Part shown: piece after piece, positions 1 to 9,412 of the stretch
Layout: the number at the start of each line of letters is the position of its first letter
Numbering within the stretch: the stretch's first letter is position 1
Assembly (NCBI RefSeq): GCF_002150805.1
Contig: NZ_MTBA01000007.1
Location: 144,025 to 208,024 of the forward strand
DNA length: 64,000 bases
From: Oceanospirillum sanctuarii
GTDB lineage: Bacteria; Pseudomonadota; Gammaproteobacteria; Pseudomonadales; Halomonadaceae
Direction: 5' to 3'
The notes under the pieces: model-generated
Databases searched by the model: none
Seen by the model: the letters and a program-made list of their open reading frames with translations, nothing else
Told to the model about the DNA's origin: nothing
Translations under genes and position numbers: made by a program

Positions 1-2
1 TG

Positions 3-125
3 ATAGTGACCTCGTTGATTATTGTTATCGGGGTTCTTTTTTGGTTGTTACCGGTGGTGCTGTCCACCGGCGATCTTGTTCAGATCTGTTCATGGCAAGT
101 TGAACATGTGTTGAACCTTAGTTAA
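3..125 (+). CDS. possible 3' end of a membrane protein gene (partial)
   Basis: A reading frame open at the left edge runs to a TAA at 123-125. It encodes a strongly hydrophobic stretch (LIIVIGVLFWLLPVVL) followed by a short polar tail, which would fit the last membrane helix of a truncated protein. Only 40 codons are visible and no family can be recognised. It could equally be chance, because another frame is also open for about 100 bases. Confidence 0.3.
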   Translation: MVTSLIIVIGVLFWLLPVVLSTGDLVQICSWQVEHVLNLS

Positions 126-408
126 CGAGGTGAAAAAGCAGAAGTTTATGAACTTAAAGGCTTTTTATTTCTTAAAGGGCATTTTGTTCATAAAAACCAC
201 GGTAGATTAAAAGCCTGTAAAAGAGGTGTTCGGTATGGGATCTGTCTTCAAAAAGTGCAATGCTGATCAATACTTAGCGCTCAGTTTCCTAGTCGGCACT
301 GTGTCAGCCCGTTATAATGATCAGCAATAGCGCTTTAATTGCGGCTTTAACGACCAGAACCCAATCTAGAGATCACCGAACCGGTCCAAGCGACTTATCG
401 AGGCTTTT
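126..408 (+). promoter_or_regulatory. upstream region with a consensus -10 box
   Basis: This non-coding stretch lies before the YbjN-like gene. A perfect TATAAT is at 313-318, about 90 bases before the start codon, but the expected -35 position (around 290-295, TAGTCG) is weak. Nothing else convincing is seen. Confidence 0.4.
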
Positions 409-888
409 ATGGAACCCCTTTTTGTACCTGACAGCGATCAGGTCAAACGCTGGTTAAACGAAGGTTCAACCACCAACTACATCTGTGAGCATTGCGACGG
501 TTTGCATCTGACCGATCTGCAACAGTTGGATGGTGTTCTGGACAGCCGGATTTTTGTGGAATCGGATCATCTGGTACTGACCACAGAAGTGGAGCTGAGA
601 CCCACGGCACTGCTGCCCCTGACCATCGAAATGGGGCGCATCAATATGGCTTTCCCACACCTAAAGGTGTTTGTGGAGGTCTCTGATGAAGCCCTGCCGA
701 AACTTGTGATGATGGATACTCTGCACACTCGGGCGGGCGTGTCTTTCAGTCAGTTCCGTCACTTCCTGCTGAATGTGATGGAATACACCCGCCAGCTGGT
801 GAGTGACTGTCAGAACATGGGCGTGATTACCTATCCGGAAGGCCCTGAGGGTGACGACAGCGAGAGTGAAGGCGAATATCTGCACTGA
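409..888 (+). CDS. YbjN-like protein (type III secretion chaperone fold)
   Basis: This 159-aa soluble protein resembles the YbjN family, whose fold is like that of type III secretion chaperones and whose molecular role is poorly defined. The alternating beta/alpha pattern (VESDHLVLTTEVELRP, LPKLVMMDTLHTRAGVS) and the C-terminal helix ending in an acidic tail fit that family. There is no signal peptide or membrane segment. GAGG lies 5 bases before the ATG. It stands alone and is followed by a strong terminator, so it is probably monocistronic. The family assignment is from overall sequence resemblance only. Confidence 0.7.
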   Translation: MEPLFVPDSDQVKRWLNEGSTTNYICEHCDGLHLTDLQQLDGVLDSRIFVESDHLVLTTEVELRPTALLPLTIEMGRINMAFPHLKVFVEVSDEALPKLVMMDTLHTRAGVSFSQFRHFLLNVMEYTRQLVSDCQNMGVITYPEGPEGDDSESEGEYLH

Positions 889-922
889 TTGTCTGTATCA
901 GCAAAATCCCGCTCATAAAAAC

Positions 923-962
923 TACCCGGTCAGCAATATTCTGCTGATCGGGTATTTTTTTG
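923..962 (+). terminator. rho-independent terminator of the YbjN-like gene
   Basis: TACCCGGTCAGCA (923-935) pairs with TGCTGATCGGGTA (942-954), with a 6-base loop, and is followed by a run of T from 955. Confidence 0.9.
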
Positions 963-970
963 TCTGCTGA

Positions 971-1000
971 AAGCCACTAAAATCAGGCGCTTAGCGGCTT
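971..1000. promoter_or_regulatory. dyad next to the sigma-54 promoter, candidate activator site
   Basis: AAGCCACTAA (971-980) and TTAGCGGCTT (991-1000) form a 10-bp inverted repeat with one mismatch and a 10-bp spacer. It ends 8 bases before the -24 element at 1009. A DctD-type activator is encoded downstream in the same cluster, so this is a candidate binding site for it. The position is closer to the promoter than is usual for such activators. Confidence 0.5.
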
Positions 1001-1008
1001 TTGGATTT

Positions 1009-1024
1009 TGGCCTGTGCTTTGCA
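1009..1024 (+). promoter_or_regulatory. sigma-54 (-24/-12) promoter of the TAXI TRAP genes
   Basis: TGGCCTGTGCTTTGCA matches the -24/-12 consensus TGGCACG-N4-TTGCA at every defined position except two (CT for AC after TGGC). Transcription would begin near 1035, leaving a leader of about 55 bases before the binding-protein ATG. The GAFTGA-containing regulator at 6610-8004 is the obvious partner. Confidence 0.7.
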
Positions 1025-1091
1025 ATTGTCATGTTTGCGTGATGCTTCCTCAGAGGCTACGCAGGACTAAAACAAGAAAGATAAGGAACAC

Positions 1092-2153
1092 ATGACAATG
1101 AAACACTTGATGCAAGGTACTGTTTTGAAAGATTCCATTTTTAAAAGCACGTTTGTTAAAACCACTGCGATGGCCGCTGCGCTGACCGCTTCTGTTTTTG
1201 CTTCTGGCGTTCAGGCGCAGGACAGTAAGTCGTATATTTTTGCGACGGCGACAACCGGTGGCACCTATTACCCTGTAGGCGTTGCGGTAAGCACCTTGAC
1301 TAAGGTGAAGCTGGAGCCAACCCATAAAATCTCACTGTCTGCGATCAGCTCGGCGGGATCCGGTGAGAACATTAAGCTGTTGCGTGAAAATCAGGCGCAG
1401 TTTGCGATCCTGATGGGGCTTTACGGCAGCTGGGCGAAAACCGGTGAAGGTCCTTTGACCAATGCAGGCCCTCAAAAACACCTGCGTTCTGTGACCATGC
1501 TGTGGCCTCAGGTTGAGCACTTTCTGGTATCAAAAGATAAGGTAAAAACCGGAACTCTGGATGATCTTCAGAATCTGCAGGGCGCAGGCTTTTCCATTGG
1601 TAAGCGCAACTCAGGCACTGAAGGCGCCAACCGTTATATCTTCGGTCAGCTGGGCATCAACCCAGATGAGACCTTTGATCTGTCATTCCTAGGTTATGGC
1701 GCTTCAGCGGATGCCTTCAGCAACCGCAAAATTAACGGTATGAATACCTCGGGTGGTATGCCGGTTTCTGCGGTAACCCGTGCGATGGCAGATACCAATA
1801 CAGAGACTTCTCTGTTGGCGGTGACTGATGAGCAGTTGGCCAAAGTGAATGCTAAGTACCCACTGTGGGTGCCTTACACCATTCCGGCGAACACCTATCC
1901 GAATCAGTCTCAGCCGGTTCAGTCGATGGCTCAGTCTAACTTCCTGGCGGTTCGTGATGACGTTAGTGAAGAAGACGTGTATCAGCTGACAAAAGCGATT
2001 TATGAAAACTTAGGTTTCCTGAAAAATATCCACAAGGCAACGTCTGAAATGTCGCTGCAAACTGCGATTAACGGTCTTCCGGTTCCGCTGCACCCGGGTG
2101 CGCTGCGTTACTACCGTGAGCAGGGTGTAAAGGTTCCGGACGCGTTGCTTTAA
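1092..2153 (+). CDS. TAXI family TRAP transporter substrate-binding protein
   Basis: This periplasmic binding protein captures the substrate for the fused TRAP permease encoded next. The 353-aa product has a signal peptide (hydrophobic MAAALTASVFASGVQAQ, cleavage after about residue 42), followed by the characteristic opening of TAXI proteins (FATATTGGTYYPVGVA) and the motif RNSGTEGANR in the middle. The substrate cannot be read from the sequence; TAXI systems carry organic acids and amino acids such as glutamate. Start: an AAGGA lies 4-5 bases before ATG 1092, and a second ATG at 1098 has better spacing, so either is possible. Expression probably depends on sigma-54 and the two-component pair downstream. 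Confidence 0.9.
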   Translation: MTMKHLMQGTVLKDSIFKSTFVKTTAMAAALTASVFASGVQAQDSKSYIFATATTGGTYYPVGVAVSTLTKVKLEPTHKISLSAISSAGSGENIKLLRENQAQFAILMGLYGSWAKTGEGPLTNAGPQKHLRSVTMLWPQVEHFLVSKDKVKTGTLDDLQNLQGAGFSIGKRNSGTEGANRYIFGQLGINPDETFDLSFLGYGASADAFSNRKINGMNTSGGMPVSAVTRAMADTNTETSLLAVTDEQLAKVNAKYPLWVPYTIPANTYPNQSQPVQSMAQSNFLAVRDDVSEEDVYQLTKAIYENLGFLKNIHKATSEMSLQTAINGLPVPLHPGALRYYREQGVKVPDALL

Positions 2154-2393
2154 CCCTTTCAGGGCAAGACCTTTCTGAATTCAGCAGGGTGTCACTTTCC
2201 CGTTGTCTGAACTGAGCCGGTTACCGTGCTCACTCGGTTGCCGGTCATGGCATCAATCAGCAGCGGATTGTCTTGCTTATTACGGTCTTGCCCTTTTTCG
2301 TTTTCCCTATTGTTTTACTGACCTTACGGGTGATTTTCACTCTGAAGGTCAGTTGTCGCTTTTGCGCTGTCAGCGTTTTAAAAGGACCCTGTT

Positions 2394-4592
2394 ATGAGTC
2401 AACAGTCACTGAGTCATGAGGCCCTTCAGGAGCCTCAAAGCACTCCTACGCCTGAAGAGCTGGATGCTCATCTGTCATCTGATCCGGAATCGGCAGTGCC
2501 AGCCCCGGAAACCCAGGGTTGGTTTGGTAAGTTTGCTTTTGTTTTCTGCATTTTTGTCGCGGTTAGCCATATCTATTTCAACACGCTCGGCAATATGTCC
2601 GAGCTGTGGTTGTCGGCGATGCACTTTGGCATGTTCGGTTTTCTTTGTGCGTTGCTCTACCGTACAGGGAAGAGTAAATCCGGTACTGCTAAGACCTTCC
2701 ATTGGGGGATCAATATCCTGCTGGGCGGCTTGAGCCTTGTCGTTGTGGCTTATCTGATGCTGGGTGAGTCGGCACTTTATGCCCGTGGGGTTACCTTTAT
2801 CACTACCGACTGGTTAGCTGCGATTGTTGCGGTCATTCTGGTGGTTGAATTTGCCCGCCGTACCAGTGGCTGGGTGATTCCTGTGATGATTCTGATCGCT
2901 CTGTCCTATGTTGCCTGGTGGGGTAAGTATCTGACGGGTGTATTCCACTTTCCGGGGCTGACGGCAGAGACGCTATTATTCCGCAGTTACTTCTCTAACG
3001 AGGGGATGTTCGGTTCCATCGCCCGTATCAGCTCAACCTACGTTTATATGTTTATCCTGTTCGGAGCCTTTCTGGTTCGCTCCGGTGCCGGTGAATTTAT
3101 TATTGAGCTGGCGCGTTGCGTAGCGGGGCGTATGATCGGTGGGCCGGGTCTGGTGGCTGTACTGGGATCTTCTCTGATGGGCTCAATATCCGGTTCTGCG
3201 GTTGCGAATACGGTATCCACCGGTGTGATCACCATTCCTATGATGAAGCGCGCAGGCTTTCGTCCAGTCTATGCCGGCGGTATTGAAGCGGCTGCCTCAA
3301 CCGGTGGTCAGCTGATGCCGCCTGTTATGGGGGCGGGCGCTTTTATCATGGCTTCTTACACTCAGGTGCCTTATCTGGAAATTATCACTCTGGCGTTTCT
3401 ACCAGCGATGATCTATTTCCTGTCAGTGGCTTTCTTTGTCCGTATCGAAGCAAAGCGTCTGAATATTCAGGTGGTTGAGGAAGAGACGCCCCGTGCGCGG
3501 GATATTCTGAAGCGCGGCTGGCACTCTCTGGTTCCTATCGTTGTGCTGGTGGCACTGCTCATCTACGGCTTTACTCCGACCTATGCGGCAGGCTTCAGTA
3601 TTCTGAGTGTGGTATTCGCCTCCTGGTTATCTCCTAAACCGATGGGGCTGCGGGATATCGCGGAATCCATGGTGCAAGGTACTTACAATATGATCCCGAC
3701 CGCAGTGCTGCTGATCGCTGTAGGCTTGGTAATCAATGTGGTGACCACAACCGGTGTTGGTAATACCTTCTCGCTGATGATCAGTCAGTGGAGTGGCGGT
3801 AGTTTGCTGATCAGTCTGGTGCTGGTTGCTCTGGCTTCTCTGATTGTTGGCATGGGGCTTCCGGTGACGGCGTCTTATATCGTACTGGGTACGCTTTCGG
3901 CTCCGGCACTGTATAGCCTCATGAACGAGTCTCACCTGATCGATTATCTGATGAGCGGTCAGGTTGAAGGCATGGCCAGTGCCATGATTACTCTGAGTCT
4001 GCCAAGTCTTGCTGAAGCACTGCCGCAGGGGTTAACACTGGCTCAGGCGCAGCAGGTGATCGCAACCCTGCCATCGGATTCGCTGGATATGGTGATTGAG
4101 CAGGGGCTGTCCGCAGAAACCCTGACCATCAGTCTGATCTCTGCTCACATGATTATCTTCTGGCTGTCTCAGGACAGTAATGTCACACCGCCGGTGTGTC
4201 TGGCTGCCTTTGCAGCAGCAGCGGTTGCCCGTGCCAATCCAATGCGTACCGGCTTTATGGCTTGGCGTTTTGCTAAGGCGCTTTATGTGGTGCCTTTGCT
4301 GTTTGCTTATACGCCTTTGATTGGCGGGACGCTGCCGGAGGTCATTCAGATTTTCATCTTTGCCTGTCTGGGGATGTATGCTCTTGCAGGGTTCTTTGAG
4401 AATCACCTTGAAGGGCCGCTTCAGGTTTGGCAGCGAATCCTGTTGGTGCCATCAGCGGGTCTGATGCTCTGGCCGGATCTTGGCCTGATTGCCCAGCTGG
4501 CAGGTTTCGCGATTCTGCTGGCGCTTTTTGTGATGAGCCGTCGTGCAGAGCCGGTGAACCCTCATCAGGTTGTTAGTGCTGAGGCTGCTTAA
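2394..4592 (+). CDS. TRAP transporter fused permease (TAXI type)
   Basis: This 732-aa inner-membrane protein fuses the small (DctQ-like) and large (DctM-like) subunits, as is usual for TAXI systems. The first 50 residues are acidic and cytoplasmic. About 16-18 hydrophobic segments follow. The region GSSLMGSISGSAVANTVSTG and the later GMGLPVTASYIVLG are the conserved large-subunit motifs. AAAGGA lies 8 bases before the ATG. It lies 240 bases after the binding-protein gene, in the same direction; that gap holds no strong terminator, so the two are probably co-transcribed. Uptake would be driven by a sodium or proton gradient. Confidence 0.92.
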   Translation: MSQQSLSHEALQEPQSTPTPEELDAHLSSDPESAVPAPETQGWFGKFAFVFCIFVAVSHIYFNTLGNMSELWLSAMHFGMFGFLCALLYRTGKSKSGTAKTFHWGINILLGGLSLVVVAYLMLGESALYARGVTFITTDWLAAIVAVILVVEFARRTSGWVIPVMILIALSYVAWWGKYLTGVFHFPGLTAETLLFRSYFSNEGMFGSIARISSTYVYMFILFGAFLVRSGAGEFIIELARCVAGRMIGGPGLVAVLGSSLMGSISGSAVANTVSTGVITIPMMKRAGFRPVYAGGIEAAASTGGQLMPPVMGAGAFIMASYTQVPYLEIITLAFLPAMIYFLSVAFFVRIEAKRLNIQVVEEETPRARDILKRGWHSLVPIVVLVALLIYGFTPTYAAGFSILSVVFASWLSPKPMGLRDIAESMVQGTYNMIPTAVLLIAVGLVINVVTTTGVGNTFSLMISQWSGGSLLISLVLVALASLIVGMGLPVTASYIVLGTLSAPALYSLMNESHLIDYLMSGQVEGMASAMITLSLPSLAEALPQGLTLAQAQQVIATLPSDSLDMVIEQGLSAETLTISLISAHMIIFWLSQDSNVTPPVCLAAFAAAAVARANPMRTGFMAWRFAKALYVVPLLFAYTPLIGGTLPEVIQIFIFACLGMYALAGFFENHLEGPLQVWQRILLVPSAGLMLWPDLGLIAQLAGFAILLALFVMSRRAEPVNPHQVVSAEAA

Positions 4593-4597
4593 CACTG

Positions 4598-4632
4598 AAA
4601 GCTGCCACTTGGAAAGTGGCAGCTTTTTCTTT
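4598..4632 (+). terminator. rho-independent terminator after the TRAP permease
   Basis: AAAGCTGCCACTT (4598-4610) pairs perfectly with AAGTGGCAGCTTT (4614-4626), and T-rich sequence follows. It separates the transporter genes from the two-component genes. Confidence 0.9.
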
Positions 4633-4729
4633 TTATGAAGGTGCTGGCGCTTTAATATGCCAGGCTCTTGTCGCTGTTTTCCCTGACAGTTTTATTGAAC
4701 TGCCGTTATGAATTTCCCCGGGGCTGACT

Positions 4730-6613
4730 TTGAATAATGCGGTAGTGTCCGCTGGCCGGACCTCTCTGATCTCTTATCCCGTTGCCATCACGCTTCTGGT
4801 GCTCTGTTGCCTGCTGTTAACGGCAGGTGTGAGCCATTACTCCTACTACAACACCCTGTCTCAGCTGGAACAGGAGAGCCATTTTAAGCTCAACCTTTAC
4901 AAGAAGGTGGTGCTGAGTGAGCTGAAACGTCACGCCTATCTGCCACTGATGTTATCGAAGGATGATCAGGTGCTGGAGTTTCTGCATGACTCCGAGTTGA
5001 AGATGAAAGGGCAGGCATTGAATGCTCATCTGGAATCGTTAAGCGAAGGTACAGATGCCCTTAATATCTATCTGATGAACCCCGAAGGCACCACTATTGC
5101 CACCAGTAACTGGCAGGATAAGACCAGTTATCTTGGGGTGAACTATCGTTACCGTCCCTACTTTCTCAATGCACTGGCGGGTCAGCCCGGCATCTTCTTT
5201 GCCATTGGCGTTACCACTAAAATCCCAGGTCTTTTTCTGTCTCATCCGGTTTATCTGAATGATGAGGTTGCCGGTGTGGTAGTGGTGAAGGTCAGTATGC
5301 AGCCACTGGAAAAGCTCTGGGCCGAGCAGGGCGCGGAGAAGGTTTTTCTGACCGATGCTAACGATATTATTTTCAGCAGCACGGAGTCTGATTGGCGGTT
5401 TAATGCCTTATCCAGCCTGACACCCTCTCAACGAGAATCCCTGAAAGCAGACCGGAAATATCTGGATTACCCGATACGGTCTTTGCCCATTCGTGAGGAT
5501 AGTGATGTTCAGGACTATCGGCTGATTCGAATTGCTGAAGGTCCGCGTAAGGGCAAGCACTACCTCTGGCTGACGCAGGCGCTGCCCAATAGTCCCTGGA
5601 AACTTCATGCTATGGCGAGTGCCCACGGAGCCAGAGAAGCGGCCATTAATGCCTTTTTCCTCGGTATGCTGCTTTCCAGTCTTGTAGGTCTGTTGGCTTA
5701 CGTGCTGATGAAGCGGAAAAAGGTTGCAGACCGGTTAAGAGAGGCTCATGACCTGCTGGAGCAAAGGGTTGAGTCCCGAACCCGTGAGCTTTCCGAAAGT
5801 AACCTGCAGCTGACCTATGAGATTGAGCAACGACAGAGGGCGCACGAAGCCTTGCGACGGGCTCAGGATGATCTGATTCAAAGCAGTAAGCTGGCGGCAT
5901 TGGGGCAGATGTCTGCAGGTATTACCCATGAACTCAATCAACCCTTATCCGCGATTCAGACTTTTGCCCGTAATGGTGAAAAGCTGGTGCAGCGACAGCG
6001 CTATGATGCTGCGGAAGAAAACTTCAGTCGTATCTTTGCCCTCACCAGCCGAATGGGGGAAATCATTAATCACCTGAAGACCTTCGGCCGTAAAAGTCGA
6101 AAGCGTACTGAGTCGGTGGATCTGGTGCAATGTGTTGAGAATGCGCTACTGCTGGTGGATCACATGAGCCAACGGGATCAGGTTGAGATCTCTTTTGATG
6201 TTGAAAAGGATGCCTCTCTGGTAGTTACCGGCGATCCGGTTCGATTGGAGCAGGTATTCGTTAACCTGCTGAGCAATGGTATTCAGGCACTGCACAGCTC
6301 GGATAACCCGGATAAGCGTATGGAGATCAGCCTGAAGGCTCTGGCAGAAAGTGCAGAGGTGATCATCCATGACAATGGCCCGGGTTTTGATGATCAGGTG
6401 CTGGAATCAATTTTTGACCCCTTCTTCACCACCAAAGAGGTTGGTGAAGGCATGGGGCTTGGGCTGTCCATCGTTTACGGTATTCTGATGGAGCACAATG
6501 GTGAGATCGATGCCCGCAACAATAAGGGGGCGGAGATTCGGGTTTGTCTGCCGCTCTATCAACCGCCCGCTGTACCCTTAGACAATCCTGCAGCTGAGGA
6601 GATTAATTTGTGA
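4730..6613 (+). CDS. DctB-like sensor histidine kinase
   Basis: This 627-aa membrane sensor probably phosphorylates the regulator encoded next. A membrane helix at about 15-36 and another at about 305-325 enclose a periplasmic double-Cache-like sensor region. A coiled coil (about 330-385) leads to a HisKA domain with the phospho-accepting His at residue 400 in THELNQPLSAI. The HATPase follows, with an N-box (NLLSNGIQAL) and G-boxes (DNGPGFD, GLGLSIV). The architecture matches DctB. The frame opens with TTG at 4730 with only a weak ribosome site; GTG 4745 is an alternative. The neighbouring TAXI transporter suggests that it senses the same substrate. Confidence 0.88.
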   Translation: MNNAVVSAGRTSLISYPVAITLLVLCCLLLTAGVSHYSYYNTLSQLEQESHFKLNLYKKVVLSELKRHAYLPLMLSKDDQVLEFLHDSELKMKGQALNAHLESLSEGTDALNIYLMNPEGTTIATSNWQDKTSYLGVNYRYRPYFLNALAGQPGIFFAIGVTTKIPGLFLSHPVYLNDEVAGVVVVKVSMQPLEKLWAEQGAEKVFLTDANDIIFSSTESDWRFNALSSLTPSQRESLKADRKYLDYPIRSLPIREDSDVQDYRLIRIAEGPRKGKHYLWLTQALPNSPWKLHAMASAHGAREAAINAFFLGMLLSSLVGLLAYVLMKRKKVADRLREAHDLLEQRVESRTRELSESNLQLTYEIEQRQRAHEALRRAQDDLIQSSKLAALGQMSAGITHELNQPLSAIQTFARNGEKLVQRQRYDAAEENFSRIFALTSRMGEIINHLKTFGRKSRKRTESVDLVQCVENALLLVDHMSQRDQVEISFDVEKDASLVVTGDPVRLEQVFVNLLSNGIQALHSSDNPDKRMEISLKALAESAEVIIHDNGPGFDDQVLESIFDPFFTTKEVGEGMGLGLSIVYGILMEHNGEIDARNNKGAEIRVCLPLYQPPAVPLDNPAAEEINL

Positions 6614-8004
6614 CGTTTGATGCGATGAGCCCCCAATCAATTAACCCTCATACTGAACTGACGGTTCTCTTTGTTGATGATGAAGAGAATATGCGCCTGT
6701 CGGCGGAGCAATGCCTGCAGTTGGAAGATTTTAAGGTCATCACCTGCGCGGATGCCAGAGAAGCTCTGAAGCATCTTAAGCCGGGATACCCCGGAATTCT
6801 GGTGACAGATATCCGTATGCCGGGTATGACGGGGCTTGAGTTGATGGAACAGGCGCTGGCGCTGGATTCTGAGCTGCCCGTGATTCTTCTGACCGGCCAT
6901 GGTGATATTGATATGGCAGTAAGCGCTATGCATAAAGGTGCCTATGATTTTCAGCAGAAGCCTTTCGATCCGGATCACTTTATCCGAATAGTTGGTCACG
7001 CCCTACGCCAGCGAGCTTTAGTGCTGGATAATCGCCAACTTAGGAAAAGCATTGAATCTCCTAATCTGCTCGACACCTTATTAGTGGGTAAAAGCCCGCA
7101 GATGCAGATGCTTAGGGAGACCGTTCTTGATCTGGCGGATCTGCCGGTCAATGTCCTGATTCACGGAGAGACAGGTAGCGGAAAGGAACAGGTTGCGTCC
7201 AGCCTGCATCAACTCAGTCATCGTAAATCGTCGCCTTATGTTGCTCTGAACTGCGCTGCCATGCCGGAGCATCTGTTTGAGAGTGAAGTTTTTGGCTTTG
7301 AGAAAGGGGCATTTACCGGAGCGGATCGTCAACGAATCGGTAAGCTCGAATATGCCAAGGGTGGAACGGTCTTTTTGGATGAGATCGAAACCATGCCCCT
7401 TAGCCTGCAGGTAAAACTCTTGCGGGTTTTGCAGGAAATGAAGGTAGAGCGATTGGGCTCGAATCAGTTGATTGATCTGGATTTTCGCTTGGTAGCCGCA
7501 ACCAAGACTGACCTTTTAATCGCCAGTGAAAACGGTGAGTTTCGGGAAGATCTCTATTTCAGGCTGAATGTTGCCGAAATTCATATTCCACCGCTCAGAG
7601 AGCGACGGGAAGATATCCCTCTCCTGTTCAGTCACTTCATCTATCAGCTTGCCCATGATTATGGCCGAGAGCCCTTTGAGCCGGATCTGAATGATATTCA
7701 GGAACTGATGCAGCACAACTGGCCGGGAAATGTACGCGAGTTGAAAAACATCGCTCAGCGTTTTGTTTTTGGGCGACAGGGGCAGAAGCTGGCAATCGCT
7801 GAGTTGATGAAATCACCTGCAGCGAAAAGTGGCGTTAGTCTGCAATGCCAGATGAGAAGTTTTGAGCGAACCTTGCTGGAAAATGCCCTTCGCCGACACA
7901 AAGGCCAGGTACAGCCCCTATTGGACGAGCTTGAGCTGCCCCGCAGGACGTTCAACGAACTGATGAAAAAGCATGGGATTGAGAGAAAGGAGTTTTCAGA
8001 GTAA
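6610..8004 (+). CDS. DctD-like sigma-54-dependent response regulator
   Basis: This 464-aa transcriptional activator has an N-terminal receiver with Asp67 in VTDIRMPGMTG. A central AAA+ domain follows, with Walker A GETGSGKE and an intact GAFTGA loop at residues 233-238 for sigma-54 contact. The C-terminal helix-turn-helix is of the Fis type (HKGQVQPLLDELELPRRTFNELMKK). The GTG start overlaps the kinase stop (GTGA), so the pair is translationally coupled. A sigma-54 promoter and dyad upstream of the TAXI binding-protein gene are the likely target. Confidence 0.9.
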   Translation: MTFDAMSPQSINPHTELTVLFVDDEENMRLSAEQCLQLEDFKVITCADAREALKHLKPGYPGILVTDIRMPGMTGLELMEQALALDSELPVILLTGHGDIDMAVSAMHKGAYDFQQKPFDPDHFIRIVGHALRQRALVLDNRQLRKSIESPNLLDTLLVGKSPQMQMLRETVLDLADLPVNVLIHGETGSGKEQVASSLHQLSHRKSSPYVALNCAAMPEHLFESEVFGFEKGAFTGADRQRIGKLEYAKGGTVFLDEIETMPLSLQVKLLRVLQEMKVERLGSNQLIDLDFRLVAATKTDLLIASENGEFREDLYFRLNVAEIHIPPLRERREDIPLLFSHFIYQLAHDYGREPFEPDLNDIQELMQHNWPGNVRELKNIAQRFVFGRQGQKLAIAELMKSPAAKSGVSLQCQMRSFERTLLENALRRHKGQVQPLLDELELPRRTFNELMKKHGIERKEFSE

Positions 8005-8015
8005 CTGACAAATTA

Positions 8016-8050
8016 CCCCTACGGTTTTATTTAAAGACCGTAGGGGCTTT
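8016..8050. terminator. bidirectional terminator between convergent genes
   Basis: CCCCTACGGT (8016-8025) pairs with ACCGTAGGGG (8037-8046). Additional T/A pairs extend the stem inward. It lies between the DctD-like gene (+) and the AstE-like gene (-). Confidence 0.75.
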
Positions 8051-8058
8051 CAGACGCA

Positions 8059-9123
8059 TTAGGTAATAATCGGTGCGGTATCCGGTTGCTCCGGTGGTTC
8101 CATTGGCGTATCCGGTTCCAGTTCTCCGGTAAAGGCTTCTACCTGATCCACAATATCGCTGGTGTCTTCTCTGAAGCGCGCGACGTGGAACAGGGCTTCA
8201 CCTTCGTGAACCAGTGGCAGGTTAACCCGTCCGATGACGATACCATCGCAGGGTGCGATGACTTCCACTTCAAACTCGCCCATAGGGTCGGCTACCAGCG
8301 CGATAACACTGCCTTTTGTGGTTCTGGCGCCCAGTGGTAACAGGGTACGCAAAATCCCGCTGGTGGGTGAACGTACCCAGATGGAGTTCAGGGCAACGGT
8401 GGTTTCCTGAGGCTCTTTCTTGCGGCGTACGCGACGTATCATGCCCAGCTGGCGCATGACATTGACGATGCCGTTCATACCGGCGCGGATACATACCTCA
8501 TCAAAGCGCAGTGCTTCACCGGCTTCATAGAGAATAATCGGGATGCCTTTGTCGGCGGCAGCCTTACGGAAGGTACCCTCCTTGCTTTCGGAATGCAGAA
8601 TCACCGGCAGACCGAAGGCTCTGGCCATTTCTGTGCAGACTTCATTATTCGGATCGAAGCGGATCTGAGGCAGATTCGCACGGTGGCGCGCACCGGTATG
8701 CAGGTCGATACCGTGGGTGGCGTGGCTGACCACTTGCTCCATAAAGCTGTACGCCATACGGCCAGCCAGTGAGCCTTTTGGTGAGCCTGGGAAGCTACGG
8801 TTCAGGTCGCGGCCATCGGGCAGATAGCGGCTGTGGGCGACAAAACCGTGAATGTTAACGATCGGCACAACAATCAGAGTGCCGGACATACTGGAGAGTT
8901 GGCGCAGTTTCAGCAAACGGCGGATGATCTCAACACCGTTAATTTCATCACCGTGAATAGCGGCTGAAACCAGCAGAACAGGGCCCGGTTTTTTACCGTG
9001 AATCACCTGAATGGTCAGGTTGACATCGGCATTGGTGACCATGGCTGCAACTGGGATTTTCAGTGTGCGGCGTTGGCCGGGAAGAATGGTCACTCCATTG
9101 ATTTCCAGAGGTGTCGCTTTCAT
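8059..9123 (-). CDS. succinylglutamate desuccinylase/aspartoacylase-like zinc hydrolase
   Basis: This 354-aa protein of the M14-related AstE/aspartoacylase family would remove an acyl or glutamyl group through a zinc-bound water. Zinc ligands are visible as His57 and Glu60 (HGDE) and His142 (DLHTG), with the downstream LYEAGE supplying the likely general base. The C-terminal 100 residues form a beta-rich, biotinyl-like domain typical of the family's prokaryotic members. GGAGC lies 8 bases before ATG 9123. It lies in the same orientation as rimK and the retropepsin-like gene, an arrangement found in many gammaproteobacteria, so it may process glutamylated products. The substrate is unknown. 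Confidence 0.85.
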   Translation of the reverse strand: MKATPLEINGVTILPGQRRTLKIPVAAMVTNADVNLTIQVIHGKKPGPVLLVSAAIHGDEINGVEIIRRLLKLRQLSSMSGTLIVVPIVNIHGFVAHSRYLPDGRDLNRSFPGSPKGSLAGRMAYSFMEQVVSHATHGIDLHTGARHRANLPQIRFDPNNEVCTEMARAFGLPVILHSESKEGTFRKAAADKGIPIILYEAGEALRFDEVCIRAGMNGIVNVMRQLGMIRRVRRKKEPQETTVALNSIWVRSPTSGILRTLLPLGARTTKGSVIALVADPMGEFEVEVIAPCDGIVIGRVNLPLVHEGEALFHVARFREDTSDIVDQVEAFTGELEPDTPMEPPEQPDTAPIIT

Positions 9124-9354
9124 GCATTGGGCTCCGATGAGCGTTTTCCGGCAGGCTTTTGACCTGATTCTTCTTATTTAAAACGGTCTTGCGATTTTGC
9201 AATGGTGCAGTTTTTCAATCAGTCAGATCACTCAGACCGTGGGGTTTAAGCTGAGTACTCTAACTCTTTTCTGATTCTAAGGTGTTTTTTGCAAACAGAC
9301 CATTATCCCAACTGCCTGTTTATTCGGTTGTGTTTTCCCTGACCCGATAAAGAA

Positions 9355-9383
9355 ATCGCCCTAAAGAAAGTCTGAAGGGCGAT
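9355..9383 (-). terminator. possible terminator of rimK
   Basis: Read on the minus strand, AGGGCGAT (9383-9376) pairs with ATCGCCCT (9362-9355) and is followed by TTCTTTATC. The stem is short and the T tract is interrupted. Confidence 0.5.
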
Positions 9384-9412
9384 AACGGAACACTTCTGCC
9401 TCGGACTAACCC

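Noticed and set aside
2203..2397. 64-codon open frame between the TAXI binding protein and the permease
   Set aside because: No ribosome site, no family resemblance, Cys-rich and low-quality composition; it ends inside the permease ribosome-site region. It looks like chance.
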